64,000 nucleotides of DNA from Microbacterium sulfonylureivorans (GCF_003999995.1 NZ_RJAD01000004.1:186001-250000), one strand, 5' to 3'. Positions 1 to 9,336 are shown, counted from the stretch's first letter. Translations and numbers: made by a program. Notes: a model not told the origin generated them from the sequence alone.

Positions 1-1100
1 ATCGTGACCGACCCCTCGACGAGGCGCGCACGACACGTGCCGCACACGCCGCCGGCGCACGCGAACGGGGCGTCCGGCCGCACCCGCAGCGCGGCGTTGA
101 GGATCGACTCGTGCGCGGCGACGGGACTCTCCACCGACGCGGACTGGCCGTCGAGCGTCACCTCGATGCGGTGCACCGGCTCATCGGCCCTGACCTCGAC
201 GGGCCGGCCCGACGGCGCTTCGACGCGGCCGCCCTCGCCGGTCGTGAACAGCTCGTAGCGCACGTGCTCCGGCGCGACGCCGATGTCGGCCAGGGTGTCG
301 CGACACAGCTGGACCAGCTCGAACGGGCCGCAGAGGAACCATTCGTCGACGGTGTCGGGGAGGACGAGCGCGTCGAGGATCCGGCGCAGCCGCGGCTCGT
401 CGATGCGCCCCGACAGCAGCGGTGCCGCACGCTGCTCGCGCGAGAGCACGTGGTGCAGCGCGAGGCGCGACGGGTAGCGGTCCTTGAGGTCGGCGAGGTC
501 TTCGAGGAACATCACGTCGCTGGTGGAGCGGTTCGTGTAGACGAGCGTGAAACGCGACGACTCGGAGCGCGCGAGCACCGTGGCGGCGAGCGCCATGAGC
601 GGCGTGATCCCCGAGCCGGCCGCGATGCCCGCGACGTGCGCGCCGTCGAGCTCGGCGAGCGTGGAGGTGAACGTGCCCTGCGGGCTCATCACGTCGATCT
701 CGTCGCCGGGGCGGAGCTCGGACTGGGCCCAGGTCGAGAAGCGCCCGCCGAGGTCGCGCTTGATCGCGACGCTCATCGAGCCCGGCACGGGGGGCCGGCA
801 CAGCGAGTACGACCGGCGCACTTCGTGTCCGTCGACGACGGCGCGCAGCGCGACGTGCTGCCCGGCGAGGTAGTCGAACTCGCCCTGCAGCTCGGCGGGG
901 ACGTCGAACGTGACCTCGACGGCGGCATCCGTCAGCGGCCGCACCTCGGCGACACGGAGCGTGTGGAACCGGGTACGGCGCCGGGTCGGCGTCGACGGAC
1001 CGCCCACCGCGCTCGCGAGCAGCGCCTCGGCGATCGCCTGCGGTTCGGGGGCCTCCCGGACGGAGCCCTCGGCGGAGGGCGCGGAGGCGTCGGCGGCCAT
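1..1100 (-). CDS. paaE: Phenylacetyl-CoA 1,2-epoxidase reductase subunit PaaE (3' end cut off)
   Basis: Electron-transfer subunit that passes electrons from NAD(P)H through FAD and a 2Fe-2S cluster to the PaaA diiron oxygenase. Seen: an N-terminal ferredoxin-reductase part with the FAD-binding RSYSLC motif (about residue 92), an NAD-binding GSGITPLMALA segment, and near the left edge the plant-type ferredoxin cluster CAGGVCGTC. The final cluster cysteine and the stop lie beyond position 1. The ATG overlaps the paaD stop as TGATG, so the genes are translationally coupled as the last visible gene of paaABCDE. Order and motifs make the call secure. Confidence 0.95.
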   Translation of the reverse strand, partial: MAADASAPSAEGSVREAPEPQAIAEALLASAVGGPSTPTRRRTRFHTLRVAEVRPLTDAAVEVTFDVPAELQGEFDYLAGQHVALRAVVDGHEVRRSYSLCRPPVPGSMSVAIKRDLGGRFSTWAQSELRPGDEIDVMSPQGTFTSTLAELDGAHVAGIAAGSGITPLMALAATVLARSESSRFTLVYTNRSTSDVMFLEDLADLKDRYPSRLALHHVLSREQRAAPLLSGRIDEPRLRRILDALVLPDTVDEWFLCGPFELVQLCRDTLADIGVAPEHVRYELFTTGEGGRVEAPSGRPVEVRADEPVHRIEVTLDGQSASVESPVAAHESILNAALRVRPDAPFACAGGVCGTCRARLVEGSVT

Positions 1101-1621
1101 CAGTGCACCTTGAAGTAGTCGAAGGGCTCGAGGCATGCGCGGCACTCGTAGAGCGACTTGCACGAGGTCGAGCCGAAGCGGGCGAGCTCCTTCGTGTCGA
1201 GCGATCCGCAGCGCGGGCACTTCACGGATAGCTGCAGTCTGATCGGTCCGGATGCCGCGGCCCGACCGGTCGGCGCGGCGATGCCGTACGCGCGGAGCTT
1301 CTCCTTGCCGACGTCGCTCATCCAATCCGTCGTCCATGCGGGTGACAGCGTGAGGCGCACCTCGACCGTCCCGAACCCGGCGTCGGTGAGGGCGAGCACG
1401 ACGTCGTCTCGGATCGTGTCCATCGCGGGGCAGCCCGAATACGTGGGTGTGATCGTCACCGTCACGCGGTCGCCGTCCACCGCGACGTCGCGCAGCACAC
1501 CGAGGTCCTCGATGCTGAGGACCGGGACCTCGGGATCCGGCACGGCGGCGGCGATCCGCCACGCGCGGGCCGCCGTGGCCGTCTCCGCTGCGCGGGTCTG
1601 CCGTTCGGCGAGGGTCACCAT
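1100..1621 (-). CDS. paaD: PaaD, Fe-S maturation protein of the phenylacetyl-CoA epoxidase
   Basis: 173-residue MIP18/DUF59-type protein thought to help insert the iron-sulfur cluster or mature the epoxidase. Seen: the DUF59-like segment with PTYSGCPAMDTI in the first half, then a C-terminal zinc-ribbon-like region with cysteines in CPRCG, a single Cys in STSCKS, and CRAC. The ATG at 1621 reads MVTLAERQ and overlaps the end of paaC by 7 bases; an upstream in-frame extension exists but would run through paaC. It sits between paaC and paaE in the standard order. Confidence 0.93.
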   Translation of the reverse strand: MVTLAERQTRAAETATAARAWRIAAAVPDPEVPVLSIEDLGVLRDVAVDGDRVTVTITPTYSGCPAMDTIRDDVVLALTDAGFGTVEVRLTLSPAWTTDWMSDVGKEKLRAYGIAAPTGRAAASGPIRLQLSVKCPRCGSLDTKELARFGSTSCKSLYECRACLEPFDYFKVH

Positions 1622-2439
1622 GTCGCCCCCGGGTGCTGTCGTGCGAGCACCTGCATCTCGGCGAGGAGAAAGCCGAGCGTGGCGAAGTGACGGCCATCGC
1701 GTCCGCCGCCCGACGAGACGAACCCCGCGGGCACGTCCAGCTCGGCCTCCGCGAACACCGCGGCGATGACCGCGTCGAAGGCCGCGCGCAACGACGACGG
1801 ACGGACCGCGGCCCCTTCCAGCCGATCGATCAGCGGGTCGTCGCGGAAGAGCTCGTCGACGTACGGCCAGACGTCGCCGACCGCGCGGATCATGCGCGCG
1901 CGCGACTCGTCGGTGCCGCCGGCGAGGCGCAGCGTCCACTGCACGGCGTGGTCGCGGTGGTAGTCGACCTCTTTCACGGCTTTCGCCGCGATCGCGGCGA
2001 AGGTCGTGTCGGTCGACCGCTGCAGCGCGGTGTACAGCTCGAACTGGAAGACGGATGCCGCCAGCTGGCGGGCGATCGTCTGCGCGAAGTCGCCGTTGGG
2101 CTGTTCGAAGAGCCACGCGCAGCGGAACTCCGGCTCGTCGCGCCAGTACGCCAGGTCGTCCTCGGTGCGACCGTCGAACGTGCCCGCGTAGCGGAGGAAC
2201 GACCGGGCGTGGCCGAGCAGGTCGAGGGCGATGTTTCCGAGGGCGACGTCCTCCTCGAGCTCGGGCGCGCGGGCGATCCAGGCACCGAGCTGCTGGGCGA
2301 GGATGAGCGCGTCGTCGCCCAGCCGGAGGGCGTATTCGGCGACGTCCGCCGTGGCGGCCTGCCCGCCCTCGCCGGCGAGCTCCGCCGAGAGCTCGATGCG
2401 GTCGACGGTGACCTCGCCGTGGGGGTCGATGACGCTCAC
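1615..2439 (-). CDS. paaC: Phenylacetyl-CoA 1,2-epoxidase subunit PaaC
   Basis: 274-residue structural subunit of the ring-epoxidizing complex. It has the ferritin-like helical fold of PaaA but in the family is catalytically inactive and scaffolds PaaA. Seen: long helical segments such as ALILAQQLGAWIARAPELEE and the family stretch KEVDYHRDHAVQWTLRL at about residue 160. The start is GTG, overlapping the paaB stop as GTGA. Length matches the family. Confidence 0.94.
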   Translation of the reverse strand: MSVIDPHGEVTVDRIELSAELAGEGGQAATADVAEYALRLGDDALILAQQLGAWIARAPELEEDVALGNIALDLLGHARSFLRYAGTFDGRTEDDLAYWRDEPEFRCAWLFEQPNGDFAQTIARQLAASVFQFELYTALQRSTDTTFAAIAAKAVKEVDYHRDHAVQWTLRLAGGTDESRARMIRAVGDVWPYVDELFRDDPLIDRLEGAAVRPSSLRAAFDAVIAAVFAEAELDVPAGFVSSGGGRDGRHFATLGFLLAEMQVLARQHPGATW

Positions 2440-2744
2440 AGGTGCGGCACCCCCTCCGACGCGGTGTAGTACACCGCGTGACGGTAGTTCTTGCCCGCGG
2501 GGCTCTCGAAGAACGCGCCTTTCGAATCGGGGTCGCTCGTCGTGATCGCGTCAGCGGGAACGACCCACACCGACGTGCCCTCGCCACGGCGCGTGTACAG
2601 GTCTCGCGCGTTGCGCAGCGCGAACTCGGCATCGGGGGCATGCAGGGATCCGGCGTGCACGTGGCTGAGTCCGCGGTTCGCGCGCACGAACACCTCCCAC
2701 AGGGGCCAGGTCTCGCGCGGGGATGCGCCGGGGGTCGTCATCAT
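2436..2744 (-). CDS. paaB: Phenylacetyl-CoA 1,2-epoxidase subunit PaaB
   Basis: Small subunit (102 residues) that in the family bridges PaaAC dimers. Seen: the typical opening [20 protein letters not shown] and an ending containing [16 protein letters not shown]. Two consecutive ATG codons (2744 and 2741) follow GGAAGG; the second has the better spacing, so the true start may be 2741. The start overlaps the paaA stop. Confidence 0.94.
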   Translation of the reverse strand: MMTTPGASPRETWPLWEVFVRANRGLSHVHAGSLHAPDAEFALRNARDLYTRRGEGTSVWVVPADAITTSDPDSKGAFFESPAGKNYRHAVYYTASEGVPHL

Positions 2745-3721
2745 GCCACCTTCCCTTCGACGCGCGCGGCCTCCTTGCGGGCGTACTCCGCCGCCGCTTC
2801 ACGCACCCACGCGCCGTCCTCGTGGGCGTTGCGACGGTTGCGCAGACGCTCGGCGTTCATCGGCCCGCGGCCGCGCAGCACCTCGTGGAACTCGGTCCAG
2901 TCGATCTCGCTGGTGTGCCAGCGCTGCGCAGCTTCGTCCCACCGCAGCTCGGGGTCGGGGAGCGTCACGCCCAGCACCTCGGCCTGGGGCACCAGCATCC
3001 CGATGAACCGCTGGCGCAGCTCGTCGTTCGAGAACCGCTTGATCTTCCAGGCCATCGACTGCGCGGAGTTCGGGGACTCGTCGTCGGGCGGGCCGAACAT
3101 CATGAGGCTCGGCCAGTACCAGCGGTCGACGGATTCCTGGGCCATCCGGCGCTGCGCGGGCGAGCCCTGCATGAGGGCCAGCAGGATCTCGAACCCCTGC
3201 CGCTGATGGAACGACTCCTCCTTGCAGATGCGCACCATCGCGCGCCCGTAAGGTCCGTAGGAGGCACGGCAGAGCGGCACCTGATTGCAGATCGCGGCGC
3301 CGTCGACGAGCCAGCCGATCGCGCCCATGTCGGCCCACGACGGGGTCGGGTAGTTGAAGATCGACGAGTACTTCGCGCGCCCCTCGATGAGCTGCTCGGT
3401 CATCTCGTCACGGGTGATGCCGAGGGTCTGCGCGGCGGAGTAGAGGTAGAGCCCGTGGCCGGCCTCGTCCTGCACCTTCGCCATCAGGATCGCCTTGCGC
3501 TTGAGGCTCGGCGCCCGGGTGATCCAGTTGCCCTCGGGCTGCATGCCGATGATCTCGGAGTGCGCGTGCTGCGAGATCTGGCGGATCAGCGTCTTGCGAT
3601 AGGCCGCGGGCATCCAGTCGCGCGGCTCGATGCGCTGCTCGGCCGCGATGAGCGCGTCGAACGTCGCCTGCTCGGCGGCCTCGTCGGGCTGAGCCACGGC
3701 GAGGTCGGGTGCGGTGGTCAT
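2741..3721 (-). CDS. paaA: Phenylacetyl-CoA 1,2-epoxidase catalytic subunit PaaA
   Basis: Diiron oxygenase subunit that turns phenylacetyl-CoA into the 1,2-epoxide. Seen: two ferritin-like metal-ligand motifs, DEAGH (in [16 protein letters not shown], about residue 125) and EESFH (in [16 protein letters not shown], about residue 205), which supply the Glu/His ligands. Two ATGs stand in tandem (3724, 3721). AAGGAG ends three bases before the first and six before the second, so 3721 is preferred (326 residues). First gene of paaABCDE; the promoter region with an operator-like sequence lies directly upstream. Confidence 0.95.
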   Translation of the reverse strand: MTTAPDLAVAQPDEAAEQATFDALIAAEQRIEPRDWMPAAYRKTLIRQISQHAHSEIIGMQPEGNWITRAPSLKRKAILMAKVQDEAGHGLYLYSAAQTLGITRDEMTEQLIEGRAKYSSIFNYPTPSWADMGAIGWLVDGAAICNQVPLCRASYGPYGRAMVRICKEESFHQRQGFEILLALMQGSPAQRRMAQESVDRWYWPSLMMFGPPDDESPNSAQSMAWKIKRFSNDELRQRFIGMLVPQAEVLGVTLPDPELRWDEAAQRWHTSEIDWTEFHEVLRGRGPMNAERLRNRRNAHEDGAWVREAAAEYARKEAARVEGKVA

Positions 3722-3730
3722 CATCGACTC

Positions 3731-3757
3731 CTTATTTACAGACCGTTCGTTCAGTAA
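3731..3757 (-). promoter_or_regulatory. paaABCDE promoter region with PaaR-type operator
   Basis: The sequence ACCGTTCGTTCAGTAA (3742-3757, plus strand) lies about 20 bases in front of paaA. It matches ACCGATCGTTCAGTAA in front of the thiolase/paaR divergent promoter at 15 of 16 bases. On the coding strand the AT-rich CTGTAAATAAGGAG follows it. The element is an imperfect palindrome of the kind bound by TetR proteins (ACCGNNCG...CAGT). Inference: binding site of the PaaR encoded at 9417. Confidence 0.75.
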
Positions 3758-3799
3758 GTTTAGCTTCGGGATGCCGCGCCCACAACCGCGGCGGAGCGG

Positions 3800-4378
3800 T
3801 CACTCCCCGGCGGCGCCGGACGCAGGGCGGCGGGTCGCGAGCGACCGGCCGCGGAACTCCGCGACCACCGCTCCGGTCTCGTCGGTGACCGTCACGTCGT
3901 AGAGCCCCGCGCGGCCGACGAGGGTCCGGCGGCGCGCGTGGGCGGTGAGCGTCTGACCGACGCGCGTCGGCGCGAGGAAGGCGATGTCGGCCCCCGCCGC
4001 GACGGTCACCCCGTCGTCCTCGTTGCAGGCGATCGCGAACGTCGTGTCGGCGAGCGCGAACACGAGTCCGCCGTGCGTGATCGCGAAGCCGTTGAGCATG
4101 TCGTCCCGCACGCGCATCGACACGATCGCCTCGCCGGGCTCGTCGCGCTCGACGACCATGCCCAGCGCGGCCGAGGCGTTGTCGCGCTGGAGCATGGGTC
4201 GTTGGCCCGCGAACCAGGTCGACGGGTCGGGGTGCCCGGGCCCGCCTTCGTCCGGATGCGCGCTGGGCGTCGGCGCGGTCACCGCCGGCGGGGGCGTGGC
4301 GCCGGGGATCGATCCCTCGCGCCCCGAGGCTCCGCGCGGCGCATCGGCACCGTGCGACGGAGGCGTGGGGACCGTCAT
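3800..4378 (-). CDS. paaI: PaaI-type hotdog thioesterase with N-terminal extension
   Basis: Acyl-CoA thioesterase thought to rescue CoA from dead-end ring-hydroxylated intermediates. Seen: hotdog core with GFAITHGGLVFALADTTFAIACN (quoted in part: THGGLVFALADTTFA), the family's active-site region. The start ATG overlaps the paaZ stop as ATGA. At 192 residues the protein is longer than the usual about 140, because of a Pro/Ala-rich low-complexity N-terminus of about 60 residues. An internal ATG at 4195 (MLQRDNAS) would give a normal-length protein, so the start is uncertain. Confidence 0.88.
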   Translation of the reverse strand: MTVPTPPSHGADAPRGASGREGSIPGATPPPAVTAPTPSAHPDEGGPGHPDPSTWFAGQRPMLQRDNASAALGMVVERDEPGEAIVSMRVRDDMLNGFAITHGGLVFALADTTFAIACNEDDGVTVAAGADIAFLAPTRVGQTLTAHARRRTLVGRAGLYDVTVTDETGAVVAEFRGRSLATRRPASGAAGE

Positions 4379-6480
4379 CTCCCCGCCCCGATCGACACCG
4401 GCGCACCCGGGGCGGACGCGGCATCCAGCTCCTTCGCGACGAGCGTGAGCACGTCGTAGGTCGCGACGATCTCGTCGTCCTGGTTCAGGATGACGGCGTC
4501 CCAGCGCACCTCGCCGTACTCGTCGGTCTCGCGCGGAGTGATCTGCTTCGCGGTGAGCACGACGCGGATCTCGTCGCCGGGCGACACGGGCGTGATGAAC
4601 CGGAGGTTCTCGAGGCCGTAGTTCGCGAGCACCGGACCCGGATCGGGGTCGACGAAGAGTCCGGCGGCCCACGACACGAGCAGGTAGCCGTGCGCCACCC
4701 TGCCGGGGAAGAACGGGTTGGCGGCGGCCGCCTCCTCGTTCATGTGCGCGTAGAAGAGGTCGCCGGTGAAGTTCGCGAAGGTCTCGATGTCGTCGAGAGT
4801 CACGACGCGGAGCGGAGAGGCGAGCTGGTCGCCGATCGCCAGTTCGGCGAGCGACTTGCGGAACGGGTGGCGATCGCTGCGGGATGCCGCGCCCTGGTGC
4901 CACACGCCGGTCAGCGCCGTCATCATCTCGGGCGAGCCCTGGACAGCCGTCCGCTGCATGTGATGCAGCACGGCCCGGATGCCGCCGAGCTCTTCGCCGC
5001 CGCCCGCCCGGCCCGGACCGCCGTGCACGAGGTGCGGCACCGGTGCGCCGTGGCCGGTCGATGTGCGCGCGTCGGCGCGGTCGAGGAACAGCAGGCGCCC
5101 GTTGAACGCGGCGATGCGAGAGAGGAGGGCCGTCGCGACGACGGGGTCGTTCGTGGCGACGCTCGTCACCAGCGAGCCGCCGCCGCGGGCGACGAGGTCG
5201 GCCGCCTCGTCGACGGTGCGGTAGGCCAGGACGCTGGCGACCGGGCCGAAGGCCTCGATCTCGTGAACCGCATCGGCCGAGGCATCCGCGAACCCGATGA
5301 GGACGGGCTCGACGAACGCCCCGTCGCCGGCCACGCCGACGGAGCCGTCGGCACGCACGATCTCGGGCGCGACGGTCGATCCGAGCAGCACACGACCACC
5401 CGCCGCCTCGAGCGACGACACGGCGCGCAGCACCTCGTCGCGCTGGGCGAGCGAGACGAGCGGTCCCATCGTGACGTTCGCGGCGTGCGGGTCGCCGATC
5501 ACGACGCGCTCGGCGATTTTGGCGCGCAGTGCCTCGACGACGGCGTCGACCGAGCCCTCCGGCACGATCGCCCGGCGGATCGCCGTGCACTTCTGCCCCG
5601 CCTTGGTCGTGAGCTCGACGAGCAGCTGCTTCACGTACGCGTCAAACTCCGGCGTTCCCGGCACCGCGTCCGGTCCGAGCACGGACGCGTTGATCGAGTC
5701 CGTCTCGCTCGTGAACCGCACGCCTCCGGTCTGCACGCACTCGTGCGAGCGCAGGCGCTCCGCCGTCGAAGCGCTCCCGGTGAACCCGACGAGGTCGCCC
5801 AGCCGCAGGTGGTCGAAGATGCCCGGGATGCTGCCGCTCACGAGCTGCAGCGAGCCTTCGGGCAGAAGCCCGGTCTCGACGAGGATCCGCACCCACGCCT
5901 CGGCCACGTAGGCCGTCGGGGTCGCGGGCTTGACGACGGTCGGCACCCCGGCGAGGAACGCGGGCGCGAACTTCTCGAGCGCACCCCACATCGGGAAGTT
6001 GAACGCGTTGATCTGCACGGCCACGCCGGGCAGCCGTGTGTACACATGCCGCGCGAGGAATGAACCGTCCTTCGACAGCTGCTCGACGGGCCCGTCCAGA
6101 TAGACCTGGGCGTTCGGCAGCTCACGTCGGCCCTTGGACGAGTACGTGAAGAGCACGCCGATGCCGCCGTCGACGTCGTTGAGCGAGTCCCGCTCGGTGG
6201 CGCCCGCACGCTTGGACAGGTCGTACAGCTCCTGCTTGCGCTCGGTGAGCGCGATCGCGAACTGCTTGAGGAGGAGCGCGCGCTGATGGAACGTCAGCGC
6301 GCCGAGGCTCGACTGCCCCTTCGTGCGCGCGAACTCGAGCACCGCACCCAGGTCGAGCCCCGCGGTGCTGATCCGGACGACCGGCTCGCCGGTGGAGGCA
6401 TCCGCCACCGTGACGGCGTCCGCGCCCTCGGCCGGAGTCCACCACCGGCCGAGCACGTAGCTGGGAAGGACGTCGGTCAT
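4375..6480 (-). CDS. paaZ: PaaZ, bifunctional oxepin-CoA hydrolase / 3-oxo-5,6-dehydrosuberyl-CoA semialdehyde dehydrogenase
   Basis: Opens the oxepin-CoA ring and oxidizes the resulting aldehyde. Seen: an N-terminal aldehyde dehydrogenase domain (residues about 1-520) with INAFNFPMWG and the catalytic cysteine in TTKAGQKCTAIRR, then a MaoC-like R-hydratase domain with FTGDLFYAHMNEEAA and FFPGRVAHGY. The ATG at 6480 overlaps the paaH stop as ATGA; an in-frame ATG four codons upstream is less likely. 701 residues, close to the family norm. Confidence 0.95.
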   Translation of the reverse strand: MTDVLPSYVLGRWWTPAEGADAVTVADASTGEPVVRISTAGLDLGAVLEFARTKGQSSLGALTFHQRALLLKQFAIALTERKQELYDLSKRAGATERDSLNDVDGGIGVLFTYSSKGRRELPNAQVYLDGPVEQLSKDGSFLARHVYTRLPGVAVQINAFNFPMWGALEKFAPAFLAGVPTVVKPATPTAYVAEAWVRILVETGLLPEGSLQLVSGSIPGIFDHLRLGDLVGFTGSASTAERLRSHECVQTGGVRFTSETDSINASVLGPDAVPGTPEFDAYVKQLLVELTTKAGQKCTAIRRAIVPEGSVDAVVEALRAKIAERVVIGDPHAANVTMGPLVSLAQRDEVLRAVSSLEAAGGRVLLGSTVAPEIVRADGSVGVAGDGAFVEPVLIGFADASADAVHEIEAFGPVASVLAYRTVDEAADLVARGGGSLVTSVATNDPVVATALLSRIAAFNGRLLFLDRADARTSTGHGAPVPHLVHGGPGRAGGGEELGGIRAVLHHMQRTAVQGSPEMMTALTGVWHQGAASRSDRHPFRKSLAELAIGDQLASPLRVVTLDDIETFANFTGDLFYAHMNEEAAAANPFFPGRVAHGYLLVSWAAGLFVDPDPGPVLANYGLENLRFITPVSPGDEIRVVLTAKQITPRETDEYGEVRWDAVILNQDDEIVATYDVLTLVAKELDAASAPGAPVSIGAGR

Positions 6481-7352
6481 GACTCGCTCCATTCGTAGAA
6501 ACCGCGGCCGCTCTTGCGTCCGAGGCGCCCATCGGCGACCATGCGGCGCAGCAGCTCGGGCGGCGCGAACCGGTCGCCCAGGCGCGCGTGCAGCTCCTCG
6601 GCGATTCCGAGGCGCACATCCAGTCCGACCAGGTCGGTCGTCTTGAGAGGGCCGACGGGATGCCGGTACCCGAGCTCCATCGCCGCATCGATGTCGGCGG
6701 CCGAGGCGACGCCCTCCTCAAGCATGCGGATCGCTTCGAGGCCGAGCGCGACGCCGAGGCGGCTCGACGCGAAGCCGGGAGCATCGCGCACGACGACCGG
6801 GGTCTTGCCGATCGCGGCGATCCACGCGCGGGCGTCCTCGATCAGGGCCTCGTCGGTCGCCCCTCCGGCGACGATCTCGACCAGCAGCGATGCCGGCACG
6901 GGATTGAAGAAGTGCAGGCCCAGGAACCGGTCGGGTCGTGCGAGGCCCGCGGAGAGGTCGTCGATCGAGATGGACGACGTGTTCGTCGCCAGGGCGGCAC
7001 CGGCCTCGAGCACCCCCTCCGCGCGGGCGAGGGCCGCGACCTTGAGCTCACGATCCTCGGGCACGGCCTCGACGACGAGCCCGCAGCCGGCGAGGGCCGA
7101 GGCATCCGTCGCCGTCGACACAGCGGCCGCGAGATCGTCGTAGGTCCGCGACGTCGTGCCGCGCTCGACCGATCGGCGAAGACTCTCGAGGAGACGAGCG
7201 GATGCCGCGGCCGCCGCGTCGGCGTCGCGCTCGACCACGATCACGTCGGCGCCGGCGAGTGCGAACGCGTGCGCGATCCCGGCGCCCATGCGGCCGCCGC
7301 CGATCACGCCCACGCGCGCCGGGACGCGAGGCTCCGTGCCGGACCCGCTCAT
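6477..7352 (-). CDS. paaH: 3-hydroxyadipyl-CoA / 3-hydroxyacyl-CoA dehydrogenase (PaaH)
   Basis: NAD-dependent oxidation of 3-hydroxyadipyl-CoA in the lower phenylacetate pathway. Seen: Rossmann motif GVIGGGRMGAGIA at about residue 14, catalytic HFFNPVP, and the C-terminal dimerization domain with YRHPVGPLKTTDLVGLD and GRKSGRGFYEW. 291 residues, typical of single-domain enzymes. It is coupled to the neighbouring hydratase gene by a 4-base overlap. The regulation is presumably from the operator at 9321. Confidence 0.92.
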   Translation of the reverse strand: MSGSGTEPRVPARVGVIGGGRMGAGIAHAFALAGADVIVVERDADAAAAASARLLESLRRSVERGTTSRTYDDLAAAVSTATDASALAGCGLVVEAVPEDRELKVAALARAEGVLEAGAALATNTSSISIDDLSAGLARPDRFLGLHFFNPVPASLLVEIVAGGATDEALIEDARAWIAAIGKTPVVVRDAPGFASSRLGVALGLEAIRMLEEGVASAADIDAAMELGYRHPVGPLKTTDLVGLDVRLGIAEELHARLGDRFAPPELLRRMVADGRLGRKSGRGFYEWSES

Positions 7353-8086
7353 CGCTTCCGCCTCTCCAGGAACGCCGTCATGCGACGGATCTTCTCGGGA
7401 CTCTCGAACAGCTCGGCCTGCAGCTCGAGCTCGATCGCCGGATGGGCGTCGGGCGAGGCGGCGAGCGCGGTCTTGGTGTGCCGGGTCGCCAGCGGGTCGT
7501 TCGCGGCGATGCGGTCGGCGAGGCCGTGCGCCGCGGCGAGGAGGTCCTCCGGCTCGTGCACCGACGACAGGAGACCCCACGACAGCGCATCGTCCGCGTC
7601 GAGGATCCGCCCCGTGAGGAGCAGCTCGGCGGCACGCGCGTCGCCGACGATCTGCGGAAGCCGCCAGGTCGCACCTGCGGCGGCGATGATGCCGAGGCCC
7701 GTCTCGGGGTTGCCGATCTTGACGCGCGGTGTGCCGATGCGCAGATCGGCCGCGTACGCGAGCTCGGCGCCGCCGCCCAGAGCGTAGCCGTCGATCGCCG
7801 CGATCACGGGCATCGGCAGAGCGCGGATCCGCTGGAACGCGCGGGTGTTGATGCCCCGGCGGGCATCGTCTGCTCGGCGGTCGCGCAGCTGCGCGATGTC
7901 GGCGCCCGATGCGAACACGCCCCCCGAGCCGATCAGGATCAGTGTGCGCGGCTGCTCTTCGAGCTCGGCGCACAGCTCGTGCAGCCGGTCGATGATCGCC
8001 TGGTCGATCGCATTGCGCACCTCGGGGCGCGACAGCGTCGCCACGACGCGGTCGTCGGAGCTCTCGACGAGCAGCGGCTCAGGCAT
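7349..8086 (-). CDS. Enoyl-CoA hydratase of the phenylacetate operon (PaaF-like)
   Basis: Crotonase-family enzyme of 245 residues. Seen: the oxyanion-hole segments ASGADIAQLRD and ALGGGAELAYAAD, and both positions that carry catalytic glutamates in classical hydratases (GGGAEL and NPETGLG), so hydration of 2,3-dehydroadipyl-CoA (PaaF role) fits better than isomerization (PaaG). Only one crotonase gene is present where many clusters have paaF and paaG; a second may lie elsewhere. Its ATG lies inside the end of the thiolase gene (8-base overlap). Confidence 0.85.
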   Translation of the reverse strand: MPEPLLVESSDDRVVATLSRPEVRNAIDQAIIDRLHELCAELEEQPRTLILIGSGGVFASGADIAQLRDRRADDARRGINTRAFQRIRALPMPVIAAIDGYALGGGAELAYAADLRIGTPRVKIGNPETGLGIIAAAGATWRLPQIVGDARAAELLLTGRILDADDALSWGLLSSVHEPEDLLAAAHGLADRIAANDPLATRHTKTALAASPDAHPAIELELQAELFESPEKIRRMTAFLERRKR

Positions 8087-9269
8087 CCGTCCGCTCCACG
8101 ATCATCGCCGTGCCCTGCCCCACGCCGACGCACATCGTCGCCAGGCCGTACCGGACGCCGTCGCGCTCCATGCGTCCGAGGAGCGTCACGATCAGCCGGC
8201 TGCCGCTCGAGCCCAGCGGATGCCCGAGCGCGATCGCGCCGCCGTCGGCGTTGACGATCTCCGGATCGAGGCCGAGCCGGCGCATCGAGGCGAGCGACTG
8301 CGACGCGAACGCCTCGTTCAGCTCGACGGCGCCGAGGTCGGCGACGGTCAGCCCGGCCTTCGCGAGCGCCTTCTCGGTCGCCGGGACGGGGCCGAGACCC
8401 ATGATCTCGGGGGCGAGGGCGGCGTTCGCGGTGGCGACGATCCGCGCGCGGGGGTGCAGTCCATGACGCTCGACCGCCGCGGCCGATGCCACGACGATCG
8501 CCGATGCACCGTCGTTGAGCGAGCTCGAATTGCCGGCGGTGACGACCTCGCCGCCGGTCACGACCGGGCGAAGGCGCCCGAGCGCTTCGAGCGACGTGTC
8601 GCGGCGCGGTCCCTCGTCGACGGAGACCTCGCCGGCGCGGGTCGGGACGGCGACGATCTCGGCCTCGAACCGGCCGGCGTCGATGGCCGCGATCGCGCGC
8701 TCGTGGCTGCGGAGCGCGAAGGCATCGGCATCCGCGCGCGAGATCCCGTCGAGCCGGGCGACCTCCTCGGCCGTCTCGGGCATCGAGAACGTCGCCTTGT
8801 CGCGCGCGGCCATGCGCGGATTCACGAAGCGCCAGCCGATCGACGTGTCGAACGCCTCGCCCGGCTTGCCCCACGCGCGGTCGGGCTTCGCCTGCACCCA
8901 TGGCGCGCGGGTCATCGATTCGACGCCGCCGGCTACCATCGCGTCGGCGTCGCCCGCGCGGATCGCCTGTGCGGCGAGCGCGATGGCGGACATCCCGGAG
9001 GCACAGAGGCGGTTGACGGTGAGGCCCGCGACCTCGTCGGGGAGACCCGCCAGGAGGGCGGCCATGCGGGCGACGTTGCGGTTGTCCTCACCGGCCTGGT
9101 TCGCCGCGCCGAGGATCACCTCTTCGACGGCTGCGGCGGGGAGTCCGGCGCGGATGACGGCCTCGCCCACGACGAGGGCGGCGAGGTCGTCGGGACGCAC
9201 TCCCGCGAGCGCGCCGCCATAGCGGCCGACCGGCGTGCGCACGCCTCCGACGAGGTAGGCCTCGGACAT
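8079..9269 (-). CDS. paaJ: 3-oxoadipyl-CoA thiolase (PaaJ/PcaF type)
   Basis: Cleaves 3-oxoadipyl-CoA to succinyl-CoA and acetyl-CoA. Seen: nucleophile cysteine in NRLCASGMSAI, the C-terminal His in GGAIALGHPLG and second cysteine in TMCVGVGQG. Start chosen at 9269 (MSEAYLVG) because GGAAGG is 6 bases upstream; ATG at 9275 is too close to it. First gene of the operon thiolase-hydratase-paaH-paaZ-paaI, whose members all overlap. The thiolase type (3-oxoadipyl versus general acetyl-CoA acetyltransferase) rests on context. Confidence 0.9.
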   Translation of the reverse strand: MSEAYLVGGVRTPVGRYGGALAGVRPDDLAALVVGEAVIRAGLPAAAVEEVILGAANQAGEDNRNVARMAALLAGLPDEVAGLTVNRLCASGMSAIALAAQAIRAGDADAMVAGGVESMTRAPWVQAKPDRAWGKPGEAFDTSIGWRFVNPRMAARDKATFSMPETAEEVARLDGISRADADAFALRSHERAIAAIDAGRFEAEIVAVPTRAGEVSVDEGPRRDTSLEALGRLRPVVTGGEVVTAGNSSSLNDGASAIVVASAAAVERHGLHPRARIVATANAALAPEIMGLGPVPATEKALAKAGLTVADLGAVELNEAFASQSLASMRRLGLDPEIVNADGGAIALGHPLGSSGSRLIVTLLGRMERDGVRYGLATMCVGVGQGTAMIVERTDA

Positions 9270-9320
9270 CGTCATCCTTCCGCGGCCGCGTCGATGCGGC
9301 CCCGGCATCCAGGATAGCTA

Positions 9321-9336
9321 ACCGATCGTTCAGTAA
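9321..9336. promoter_or_regulatory. PaaR-type operator in the paaJ / paaR divergent promoter
   Basis: ACCGATCGTTCAGTAA lies in the 147-base gap between the divergent thiolase and TetR genes and recurs with one change before paaA (3742-3757). Its position suggests it controls both directions, including autoregulation of the TetR gene. The half sites ACCGA and the complement of TCAGT form an imperfect inverted repeat. Confidence 0.75.
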
